A DNA stretch of 64,000 bases. It comes from Beverwykella pulmonaria (Eukaryota; Ascomycota; Dothideomycetes; Pleosporales; Melanommataceae). The notes below the pieces were generated by a model, which saw nothing but the letters and a program-made list of their open reading frames with translations, had not been told where the DNA came from and did no database searches. The position numbers and the translations under genes were made by a program. Shown here piece after piece: positions 24,318-34,743 of this stretch. Each line of letters starts with the position of its first letter. The stretch's first letter is position 1. The stretch covers positions 946,813-1,010,812 of the forward strand of contig BCHH01000012.1 in the NCBI GenBank assembly GCA_001599595.1. The letters run 5' to 3'.

Positions 24318-25073
24318 TTAACCTAGCTTCTCTAGCAACTTTTTCTTCCTCCGCTCCATTAACTCCTCATTCACCTCCTCGAGCGTTGGCACCCTCCACC
24401 TCTGCCCATCGCCTGCATCGCCAGGTAGCTCGACCCACTCCTTCTCCTTCTTCCCTTTGCTCTCTCCAATCTCGTCACCCAGCACTATAAAGTCATCCCA
24501 AGCCTCCTTCTCCTTCGCGCGCTCGTACGCCAACAGTGTGCCATCTTCCTCATCGAGGTTATATCCGTAGTACCCTGCATCCACGCGCTGCCGCAACTCG
24601 CTCCTTTTATCTTCGCCCTTGTTCTTCTCATCCTCCGGTCGCACCTGTCGCTCAAACAGTTCCTTCACACCAGGCAGTTCGCGCGCGCGCCCAAAGTACT
24701 TGTACCCCTTCCCACCACCTGGCACCTCGCGTCCCTCCTCGTCTAGGACTCTCCCCCCTCTCATATAATTCGGGCCGCCCAGCCCTCTAATCTGGTGCTC
24801 CCACATGTGCTTCTCGCGCATCAGCTTATTGATCTCATCGTTCAGATCCCTGATTTGGAAATCTGAGAGAGCCAGGTCTTGGATCTTTGTCACTTTTCGA
24901 GAGATCTCTTTGAGGACCTGGCCGCGCCATTTTTCGCATGTCGGGATCGATGTTATGGAGGTTATGAGTTTGGGGCGGCGCGTCCGCGAGATGTCGAGGA
25001 TGCCTTGTTCGGCGGCTTGCGCTGCGCGGAAGCGGAAGAGCATCGAGTGCGCTTTTTCGCTGTTGCGCGCCAT
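24318..25073 (-). CDS. ISY1: Pre-mRNA-splicing factor ISY1
   Basis: Single-exon gene of 251 aa. It starts with MARNSEKAHSMLFRFRAAQA and contains CEKWRGQVLKEISRKVTKIQD and LNDEINKLMREKHMWEHQI, then LGGPNY. These are hallmark blocks of the Isy1 family across eukaryotes. Isy1 belongs to the Prp19 (NTC) complex and acts in the catalytic spliceosome, near the first step. The C-terminal half has GKGYKYFGRARELPGVKEL and AGYYGYNLDEEDGTLL, and ends in a basic RRKKKLLEKLG. Its length is typical for filamentous fungi. No missing part or frameshift is seen. Confidence 0.96.
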   Translation of the reverse strand: MARNSEKAHSMLFRFRAAQAAEQGILDISRTRRPKLITSITSIPTCEKWRGQVLKEISRKVTKIQDLALSDFQIRDLNDEINKLMREKHMWEHQIRGLGGPNYMRGGRVLDEEGREVPGGGKGYKYFGRARELPGVKELFERQVRPEDEKNKGEDKRSELRQRVDAGYYGYNLDEEDGTLLAYERAKEKEAWDDFIVLGDEIGESKGKKEKEWVELPGDAGDGQRWRVPTLEEVNEELMERRKKKLLEKLG

Positions 25074-26344
25074 GGTTGCGGTTGTGCTTTATTCGTTTCG
25101 TGGAGTGTGCTTGAGTTGGTTTCGTAGATGAGGCCCGTGGAAAAATCGGGCTTCGGCACCCGTCGCGACTGCAATCGATCGGGGATGTAAAAGTATTAAG
25201 CAGGGGATGCGCCTCAATAAACAGATAAGTGTCAAAGGGAGAAGCTGCCCGCAGTCGCAGAAGGGAAACAGGAATGGGGGATGGGTGGGCGTCGAAGGAG
25301 CGCACGGGGGAGATAACGTTGGAGACACAACGAAGTAGCGACGACGCGTTGGGCCAGAGCGAAAGTTTGGTGTTTTGGGAAGCTAGGGCGATGGCGGTAA
25401 GGCGGGGCAGAATAGTGCTTGGCGATCCTGTTTCACTTTGACTAACCGTTTTCGGATAGACAGCTTAGCACTCATATCCGCATTCAGGAGGCGGATTCAT
25501 GCGTTTCTTCACCTTTTTTTTGTTAATGCTGTCTTCACTCGTTGCCAAAGGTCTTTGGCTACCTACGCCGCTCAAGTACGATGGTAAAACGATGAGGTTA
25601 AATTTACACTGCTGCATCGTATCAGTACCAGAAGAACCTTTGCACACAAGCCCTTTGCCTGCCCTCCAAAAAAAAAGCTGGTGTCGACAGTGCTACAAAG
25701 GTGGCGTGGCAGTTTGATTACTTCACGCGTCACATCTAGGGTAGGGGTACACAGCATTCGCAATTTAGACCTTTCTTTCATTCATGCCGCTCCCTTGAGA
25801 CGGCCAACAATCACCTGCATACAGCCGAAAACATATTACTACACTGGCCTGTTCTCCGAACGATACCTCAAAACAAGATGCTAAAAAAAGACAGACAACA
25901 AGGGAATCCGCAAGGTGTTTAGTAGGGTGGTGGAAGAGTTGCTTAGGAAAGAGTTGTTGAGAGGAGTACAGAAAGAAAAGATAAGGAGAGTCGTTATGCG
26001 CAGGGCTGCGAGGTCGTCTCAGTGTTCTAGCTCCAGCCACAGTCGAGCTTGCTAACAAGATCGCTCACCAAATTCTTCACCGTCGAACGCCAAGCCCAAA
26101 GATCCTTTAGACTGTTCTGGACGGTCCAATTTGGACTTCTTAATCGAACATAAACCAGGAGAGAATGTCCAAATACCGAGATATTAAGACTAAGAGACAA
26201 AGGAGAGGAGGGTTGCTTCAAATGATGGGTACCCGCGATTAAAAAAATTTCAAAACTGTCAGTCAGATGACTATTTGGATATGGCGCAGCCAACAAATAT
26301 GCAGAGGTGAAAAGAATATTTCAGGAGAGGACAAAGTGGAGAGG
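25074..26344. other. Intergenic region upstream of ISY1 and 3' of ApsA
   Basis: Contains the ISY1 promoter and the ApsA 3' region. Several short ORFs (for example 25499-25717) have no recognisable product. No repeat or RNA gene was seen. Confidence 0.5.
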
Positions 26345-29300
26345 CTAACGACCACCGGCTTGGCTGTTGCGACCACTAGCACGAGAGTGTGACCGCGAGC
26401 TCATGGAGGTAGGTTGTGATGGCCCAGAGTTGGAGTTGTAGCTCTTGTGTCGGTCCTTGACAGAATGCATGTGGAGTTGGCCGACATCATGCTTGCCTGA
26501 TTCATAAAATTAGTTCCGGTCAATTTTATCAGTTGATTTAAAGCAAACTTACCATCGCAACAAGCTCTCACGTTCTCCATCTCCAGACGGAACTCATCTC
26601 GCTGACTGGCTTCTACTATTCTACGTGTGAGGTCATCATTTGATTGTGGTTGAATTTCTGCCTGTTCGGACGCAGCTGAATCCGCGGTGCTCATATGTGT
26701 CTGACTTCGTCTGCTGGAGAAAGACGCCCGGAGCGCCGACGATGGTCTGATGAAACTACTGAGTCTTGACATTGAACCTTGCCTTGGTTCTGTTGAAGAG
26801 GCCTGATGTTGTGTGACTGTTGAATGCCGGAGTGTAGGAATCTGCGCGTGGTGAGGGGAAGACCTTTCGCTCATGTAAGATCCCACTCTTGATCGAGCAG
26901 TTTGCCGGGACGTGCTGCGGTAACCCCCCGCGTTGAACTCATTCTGGATCTCATCCGCTTCGTCCTGCTCTTGTTGTTGTCCTTCCGGACGAAGTAAATA
27001 CGAGAGTGAGTTGAACCAAGTTTCATGCCGCTGACTGGTGGGTGCAGTAAATTTGATTGTCCGCCCAGGCGTTACGACCAAAAGACTCTTGTGGTGAAGT
27101 CCCGGAGGGAAGGCGTTGTCATCAGTAATCTCTTGGACAGTATCAATTGCCACGCTCTTCGCCTTTAGCTGTACTCTCCCAGCGGTTGCAGGGTCTTGTT
27201 CACTCCAGTACAATGTTCTCGTATATGGATGAACCCAGAAGAACCGACGATGGCGATTCTCTGACATGCCTTCGCGCCCAGCCTTCCGCGTGTATTTCCA
27301 TAGAAATTCGCCAATCATAGTTTGCGTGATTGCTTGGATCATGCGCGGATCCGTGGTGTTAGGATCGAAGCCGCTTTGGCCAAAAGGCACTACTCCATTG
27401 AATCGATGATCAATTTCTGAACCGAACGACGACACTGAGGATCGACGAGTGATAGGAGAAGAGGCGCCACTTCGAGCACCCTCGCTGCGTTGTATTGAGT
27501 GGCGCGGACGAGGCGTTGTGCCTCCCGTCTTCGGAGTTGAAACAGTAACATTCGTCTTGATTGTCGGTGTCTGTGGTCTTTTTTTGTATGCAGACGCTGG
27601 CATCGCAGGTGGGCCCATTGCGCCAGGGATAGTGGGAGCAACTCCAGGGAGTGGCGGTGTCTTGAGTGCAGCGGCAGCAATAACCTGTTTATGGTCTGGA
27701 GGAAGGGGGGGTGGAGATGTCCCACGAGACCGTATACTTGAAGAACTGCCAGGACGCCTTGGAGCACGCATAGGCTCATTTGAATTCCTCCTTGGCGATG
27801 CTGGTGGGGACATACGTTTGTCTATACCCGCAGCAGCAACGGTACCAGAGTTCCGCTGACTCCTCGCCGCTAGTAGCTTGTCGATTTGGTCCGCGGATAC
27901 CATGGTTTGGGTGCCTTCATCAGCCATTGCGGTTCGTGACCTCTTTACAGGCGAGGAGGATCTGCTATCCAGACCGCGTTCAGACTGCATAGCATTCGTG
28001 GGGATGGGCGGGAGAGGCATGCGTACATCTCTGCTGATAGCAGAGGAATCTTCTGAGCCGGATTTGTTCCAGGGAGCAGAGCCGAAGTACCCAAGTCCGC
28101 CAGCTTCTGATGTGTGATCACTAGTCTGAACGGAGGCTCCTGAAGTAGACATCAAAACGGGTACTGATCTTTGCGCAGTTACCGGTCTTGACGGTGTATA
28201 GGGTTCTGTCTCCTGAGACACAATAGGCGAGAAGATCAAGTTAGCAGCACGCACGCGACTGGCGGTCGAGGGTCTGCTGGGACTAGGTAAGAACGCCGGC
28301 AGCGTTGGAGATTCCGGCTGAGTGTCTTGCAAAACCGTCACATTTGAGAAACGGTGCTCAGGTCGCGGTGCCGTAACTGGCTCGATTGGCTGCGTGTTGT
28401 GCACAGTGATAGCCGGCATATGAGATAATGTATGCCTCTGTGGTTTCACAGGCTCAGTAGCCTGGGAAGAGAGTAAAGAAACCCGTAACAATGTTCGCTT
28501 GGGCGTATGGACAGGTTCAGTAATCTGGAAGGAGAGCGGGGAGAATCGCGAAGGTATCGGTTTGGGCGCCTCCACGGGCTCTGTGGCTTGAGACGAGAGC
28601 ACGGAAAATTGTGATTGTGCTGGCTTAGGCACCTCCAATGGCTCCGTTGTCTGAGAAAACAGACTAGAAAACTGTAACGGTGCCGGCTTTTGAGGCTCCA
28701 CAGGCTCTATCATCTGATGAGAAAGAGACGAAACAAGCAAGGGTGCTCCCTTGGGCTGTTGAGCATCCGAGATGACCTTTGATGGCTCCGTGGGAGCTGT
28801 CGCTTGTGTGGAGATTGAAGACATAAGCAACGGTGCATGGGGAAGACGCTTGGGCATAGAAGACTCCAGAGGCTCGGTCGTCTGATGCGCAATGGATGAC
28901 ATGTTGAGAGATGGCATAGCCACTTTCTCGACAAATGGCACAACTAGGTCCCTAGGCTCGGTTGCTTGGTGTGAGATACATGAGATATTGAGAGATGGAG
29001 GAATGACCTTATCGACAACTGGCTCTCTCGGCTCTGTGGTTTGATGTGTAATCGACGACATGTTGAAAGATGGTGGAATCCTTTTCTCGACGACCGGCTC
29101 CCTAGGCGAAGTTGTCTGATGTGTAATAGACGACTTGCTGAGGGATGGCAGAACAATCTTCTCGACGACCGGCTCCCTAGGCGAAGTTGTCTGATGTGCA
29201 ATAGATGACTTGCTGAGGGATGGTATAGCAATCTTCTCGATGACCGGCTCCCTAGGCGAAGTTGTCTGATGGGCAATAGACGACTTGCTGAGGGATGGCA

Positions 29301-31734
29301 GAGCAATCTTCTCGATGACTGGCGCAACTGGTTCTGTGTCCTGTGCTGACACTGCTGATATCTGAAGCGCGGTCGGTGACGGAGATTGGGGCACTGTTCC
29401 TTGCGTGAACAGTGTAGAGACACCCAGGGCTGGTGGAGAAGCTTTCTGTACGACGGGAGACACTGGCTTTGTGTCTTGCGTTGAGATTGATGACATATCT
29501 AAGAGTACCGAGGAAGCAGGCGACCATGGCTCCGTCATCATACCTGAACTGATCATCACTGGCTTGGGAGCGACAAACGACTGGAGAGGCGATCTGCCTA
29601 CCGAGGATTTCCTGAACACTTCAGGCGACGAATCTGGCGACAATAGACTGGATCGACTTGGTGTACCGTCAGCAGCACTGCCATCTTCGCTTTCGCTGAA
29701 AGAACCAAGCTCCGCGAAGAGACTCTTGCCTTGAGCAGGGGTGCTGTTGTTACTGTTGCTTGCAAAGCTGGCAGGTGAGTCTCTGGCAGCTGGAGGAGTA
29801 CTTTCAAACATCTCTTCATTAAGTCGAGGGGTTGACCGGCGATAGCCTCCTTGCCGAAGCTTGAGTCTGTAGCGAGGATGTTGTGCCTGAATAGGCGTCT
29901 TGATATCCATGTCGTCGCTATCATCACCTGATGTCGAGGCTGTACTCTCGTAGGCATTGCGATTGCTAATGGCAAGTGAAGATGGCTTCTGGCCCCGGAT
30001 GGTGCTTGTTGCTGGGCCTCCTTCAGTCTCAGTCAGATCAGAGGCGCTATCGCCGTCCAAAGTTTCCGCCCCAGTCTGGAAAGCGTCGGTTTCGGTCTGG
30101 TTGCCTTCACGCTCATTGGCCGTCTCAAAGGCGTCAGAGGTGTCATTGTCATTGGCAGTCTCGAAGCCTTCGTTGGTGCTTGTTTCAGCGGCGGAACTAA
30201 ATCCACTGGGGAACGCTCCAGGAACCACATCAACTTGCCGCGACCGTTTGCTTGGCGTGTCCTGCAGTGCGTCGTGCTCCTCCCAGTCATCATCCATCAT
30301 GATCTCCTGGCTACCATTTCTCAGCGCCCCGAGACGATCTGGCCTTGCGGGCTTCTTGAACACGTCCTTGTCGTTCTTCCTTCCCTTCTTTGCGCTGCTG
30401 GGCCCGTTGGCTGTCCGATTCGATTCAAGCTCATCCCTAGCGTCTTGCAGCATTCTCTTAAGTTCAATCTTCTCCGTCTTCTCACGGTGAATGTTGTTCT
30501 TGAGTTGCTGGATCATACGATGTGCATGGTGAAGTGAATGCTTGAGTGTTTCGGATTCGAGTTGACCATGGCGAGGGGTAGCTTTGCTAGGGGACGGGGG
30601 AGGTGAGTGTTCTGGAGTTATAGTGTCACCCTCCTCGCCGCCATCATCTGGGGATGTATCACCGGCAAAGCCTTGCTCCTCAGCCCTCATGCGATAAGCA
30701 ACAGCTCGGGCAAGCTCCTGATTCTGAGATGCGAGGTCGTCTATTTTGCGTTGCAGGGCACCCCTTTCCGTTTCGGCCATGATGACATTACGCCGCAGAC
30801 TGGACAGCTCCGTCTCGTGGTGCTTTGTTGAAGTACTATGGTCCTCATTGAGCTTGGCATGTAATTGCTTCAGTTCCTCGAGTTCGCGTTCCAACGTGGA
30901 CTTCTCGGACTTGGCGAGGTTGAGATTGTGGTTCAGACGGTGCTCCTTGTCTGTAGCCGCTTTTGTGAGAGCTTCGAACTCGCGGACCTGAGTTTCTAGA
31001 TTCCAATTGACGTCTTTAAGCCGGGACTCGCTCTCATCGATAGTACGGAGACGCTGTGACAGCCCTTCAACTTCAATCTCTAGCTGTGACCGGTCCAGGT
31101 TGGCGGCTTTGAGTGCCTCATCTTTGTCAAGAAGAACACTCTGCAGGTCCCTCAATTGTGAGAGCAGAGAGGTAGATATCTCGGTCGCAAGGGTAATGTC
31201 GTTTATCCGACTGGGCTGTTGGTTCCTCTGTTTTCGGGACGGAACACTGACTTTGGAGGGAGAGTGATGAGCTTCACTGGAATACACTGAAGCACCAGCT
31301 GCGGTATCCACCTCGCCGCTTGGAACTCTTGACTTGGGGAGAAAGGCCCGTGTTGTTTCCCTGCCCACCTCGTTGAACTCCTTCTCGAGCTCGGCCAGCC
31401 TCTGGCGCAGCTCTGGTCCAATGTCATCATCCTCCTGCTGTGTCTCGACCTCTTTCAACTTTTCCTCCAACTCCTTTCTTTGCTGCACGAGCGCGTTGCC
31501 CAAGTGGGAAGTCTCCTGCAGCCTGCGTGTTGTCTCCGACAAGTGTGCTTGTAACGCCCGCTTAGCCTGTGCCGGAGATCCACTAAGATACAAGGAGAAT
31601 TGTGAATTATCGAAGGCAGAGTATCGCTGCCTCTGAGCATCGTGTGGGCTGGTAAGAAAGGGATCAGAGCCGTAGTGGTCCTCCAAGGCGTACGCGCCAG
31701 GTGGAGGGTTTGCTGTTGCCATCTGTAGTTCCAC
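26345..31734 (-). CDS. apsA: ApsA / NUM1-type nuclear migration protein with C-terminal Mcp5-type PH domain
   Basis: Exons 31734-26553 and 26496-26345 on the minus strand encode 1777 aa. The 56-nt intron near the 3' end splits CDGKHDVG; reading through it gives a false C-terminus. Residues about 45-450 form a long coiled coil, opening with RQRYSAFDNSQF and SPAQAKRALQAHL, typical of ApsA. The middle is Ser/Pro-rich and disordered, with degenerate 25-residue repeats at about 745-1145. Residues about 1455-1585 are the Mcp5/Num1 PH domain (GEFLWKYTRKAG, FFWVHPYTRTLYWSE, KSLLVVTPGRTIKF, ETWFNSLSYLLRPE). This family binds membrane lipid at the cell cortex and anchors dynein for nuclear positioning, and mitochondria in yeast. 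The cap-proximal ATG at 31734 or the one four codons later could be used. Confidence 0.93.
29098..29322 (-). repeat. Three near-identical 75-bp coding repeats in ApsA
   Basis: Three tandem 75-bp units (starts at 29098, 29173 and 29248) each encode a 25-residue unit of the form EPV(V/I)EKI..PSLSKSSI.HQTTSPR. More diverged copies with the core SS(I/L)..Q.TEP extend on both sides, from about 28400 to 29500. They lie in the disordered middle of the protein. Confidence 0.85.
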
Positions 31735-32864
31735 TGCTGCGGTCGCTCAGTACCTCATCACCCAGTATTGTCCCTTGCTCTCGATTCGACTGTAGTGGAT
31801 GGACAGCCGGAAGTCCGAGGCCGGTGGGCAGACGAGCACGCGAGGCGCGGAAAATGCCTCTACGTGAGACCACCGAGGGAACGAAGGAGAAGGGAAGCGC
31901 GTGTCGCACGCCAGGAAATTATTAGTGATGAAAGTGATTGTCTGTTTCACTCTGTCAAGACGCTAGAATACGCGCGACTGGAGGACGTCGGAAGGCCAGT
32001 TAGTTGTGCAGGCGAGGAGATCGGCAACACACCACCACGAAGCCGCTGATGAGCAACACGCGTTTTCGTTACACAAGAGCAGTCGGATTAATGCGCATCA
32101 TCGAGACAGCGCTTGACAGAGACAAGGAGGAAACACCGGATGGGCAGATGGCAGGAGGCGGCGGCAACGGGAGTGGAGAGCGAGGAAGAGTTGTTTTGCA
32201 TGAAGGTGAGCGGCCGTGCGCAGATTTGCAGCCGGGGATCTCGCGCCCAGCAAACAACAACTGTGACAATGAGCGAACAATTGGCTCAGAAGCCTCCGTA
32301 TAGAGCTGGCGATTGCAAAACACAGATGGCTATCGGACGCACCAAACACGCTATTCTAGTAACCATGCAATGCACGCTTCGAGATGAAAGGTGAGCGTGT
32401 TCATGTGTTGCGATTGGGTGGAGACGCGGTGCATACGATCGAACAACAACACGATGAAATTAACCAAAAACACCGGAAAGGGGCAGACTCCCTGATCATG
32501 CTGCCACTCGAGTGTCAGGGAGGTGTTAAAGTCTAGCTGGCAAATCTGAATAACCGAGTGAAACTAAATTCATCCTTCCAGGAACTGCTTCAACGTCGAG
32601 CTTGGAGATGATAGTATAGACTACAGGCAACCACTATGCTTTAGAGTATCCATTGACCTGATGCCTTTGTATCGTTCATCCCCTCATCTCAAATGTTGAG
32701 GGGGATAGATCGTGGTGACAAATTGAGCAATGACAAAGCGACCTACTGCCACGTGATCTGGATTCTCAGCCACATCTGTGGCGAGAACTTTCGATGTTGA
32801 ACATTCAACTTCTAACCTCGCGCAACCTCCTCATCCCTTTCTACAACACCACGCCACACTCGAA
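31735..32864. other. Divergent intergenic region between ApsA and CWC24
   Basis: About 1.1 kb carrying both promoters. A CACGTGATC word is at 32752, about 110 bp before the CWC24 ATG. No gene is seen. Confidence 0.5.
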
Positions 32865-33782
32865 ATGGACGGCCCAGTCGTGAATTTCAAGAAGCGTGCT
32901 CCCAAGGGCGTAGTGCGCAAAGCTGCGCCGCCACCGCCGTCCGACTCTGACTCCTCATCCGGTTCAGAAGCAGAAGGCGATGACGGGCGTGTGGTGAAGA
33001 GGCGGAAGACCCATGGAAATACTCTAAAAGCATCCACCGCGGACCAGAAGGCGAAAATTTCCTACGAAGGAACCACGAAGTACGAAGCCGATCGGACTGC
33101 GAAGATAGAAGCCAGCACCGATGCTACCAAACAGAGCAACTGGTACGATGAGAATGCGGAAGACGCCTTGAGCACCAAGAACCTCCTTGGCAAGACGCGA
33201 GCGAAACCTCTTATCGAGAAAAATCCCGACGCGCCGAACCACCAGGTTGGCCCGATGAAAGCTTCAACGAACATTCGGACAGTCACCGTCACAGACTACA
33301 CGCCAGATGTGTGCAAGGACTACAAGCAGACTGGTTATTGCGGTTTTGGCGATGGGTGCAAGTTCTTGCACGCTCGTGAAGACTATGCAGCGGGATGGAA
33401 GCTGGACCGAGACTGGGAAGTGTCAACGAAAGGAAAGAAACAGGCAGGAACTGTGATCGCATCAGCGAATCGAGACGCCAAGGACAAAGATGATGACGGC
33501 TTCGACTTGGCTATATTAGAGAAGATACCTTTTGCATGCATTATATGCAAGCAGTCATACAAGAACCCGATTATCACAAAATGCGGGCACTACTTCTGTG
33601 AGTCCTGTGCTCTAAAGAGGTATCGCAAAGACCCTACATGCGCGGCCTGCGAGGTAAAAACAGGGGGCGTATTCAATGGCGCAAAGAATCTCCAGAAGCT
33701 GTTAGAGAAGAAACAGAAATACGAGGACAAGAAAAAGGCGGAGGAGGGGGCGAAGGCAGCAGAAGAAGAGAAAGACGATTGA
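32865..33782 (+). CDS. CWC24: Pre-mRNA-splicing factor CWC24 (RNF113A homologue)
   Basis: Single exon, 305 aa from the ATG at 32865; an upstream in-frame ATG at 32778 would add 29 residues not typical of the family. Domain order matches CWC24/RNF113: a basic, Ser/Asp-rich N-terminus, the YEGTTKYEADR and DDALSTKN-like linker, one CCCH zinc finger (CKDYKQTGYCGFGDGCKFLH, about residues 149-168), and a C3HC4 RING (CIICKQSY..PIITKCGHYFCESCA..CAAC, about 223-263). Between them is WKLDRDWE, a conserved short motif. In yeast, Cwc24 binds the 5' splice site region in the spliceosome before the first catalytic step; RING ligase activity is reported for animal homologues. The C-terminal tail is Lys/Glu-rich. 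Confidence 0.96.
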   Translation: MDGPVVNFKKRAPKGVVRKAAPPPPSDSDSSSGSEAEGDDGRVVKRRKTHGNTLKASTADQKAKISYEGTTKYEADRTAKIEASTDATKQSNWYDENAEDALSTKNLLGKTRAKPLIEKNPDAPNHQVGPMKASTNIRTVTVTDYTPDVCKDYKQTGYCGFGDGCKFLHAREDYAAGWKLDRDWEVSTKGKKQAGTVIASANRDAKDKDDDGFDLAILEKIPFACIICKQSYKNPIITKCGHYFCESCALKRYRKDPTCAACEVKTGGVFNGAKNLQKLLEKKQKYEDKKKAEEGAKAAEEEKDD

Positions 33783-34743
33783 GACTGGGGTACAAAAGAC
33801 GAAGAAAGACTATTAGGGGATGTAAACCGTTAGTACTTTTGATGAAATGGAGCTAGTGCAAATAACGGCCTCCCTTTCCGTCTTTGCCTATGCTTGGGAT
33901 ATAGTTATGAATTGGAAAGGTCGATTAACCGTTTCAATCGAATGGGGCACTATTGAGCCTTCATACTATTCCCTGCTATCTGGGATATGGAAGCCTATCA
34001 CTTGCATTTAGGGCTAACGGCTGCCACTTGCTCCAAGCGGTTGGTGTCAGAAACGCGTGGTATGCCAGGAACTTGATGTCGACTTTGGCATCAGTCAGAG
34101 TGCGTAGATGATTAGGTAGAACAAGACGCCACTAATCAAAGACATGCGTCTCATTCAAATATCATGTCCCACAACATGCCGTCAAACACTGCATTTTCTC
34201 AACCTCCAAAGAAAATAATAGGGATGACTCCAGGATAAAGTTTAACAGATGGTGACAGCCCTGCTGGCGGATACAATAAGGCTCTAGAGAACAAAGCTAG
34301 TCTTGTTGCTTTAGGTCCTCATCTATTTGAATGGTGTGTGGCTCCTTTTTACACAGGGTAGCACGTACTATATTGGGCTACTGTAGAGTAATTGTTTATC
34401 TAGACGGCTGATTCTAGATCTGGGAAGGTCTAACCCAGATGCAAGGTTCACTTAATATTCTATAGATCTGCTAGCACTATTTATTTTGGAAGTGACAATA
34501 CGCAGTGAGATACAGCTGTGGTTTGAAACATTACTTAACTATGCGTGGGCCCTGTTCGATGCTATAAAGCAACCTGGGAGCCTCGGTGAGGGATCACCGC
34601 ACGCTCCATGCGATATCACGGGAGCTCGCGATTTGGCTAGCGTTTCAGACCAAACCTTGATCCAGCCTCACCCCTCCCCCACCTTTCAACCTCACTCATC
34701 CGTCCACATATCTATAGTCACTTCACTGTTATCATTTTGGCCA
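33783..34743. other. Intergenic region
   Basis: Between two plus-strand genes. No recognisable ORF. A TC/CA-rich run directly before 34744 looks like a fungal leader. Confidence 0.5.

Noticed and set aside
26401..26552. Uninterrupted ApsA reading frame through 26401
   Set aside because: The last part of this frame is intron; splicing at 26552/26497 restores the conserved GKHDVG tail.
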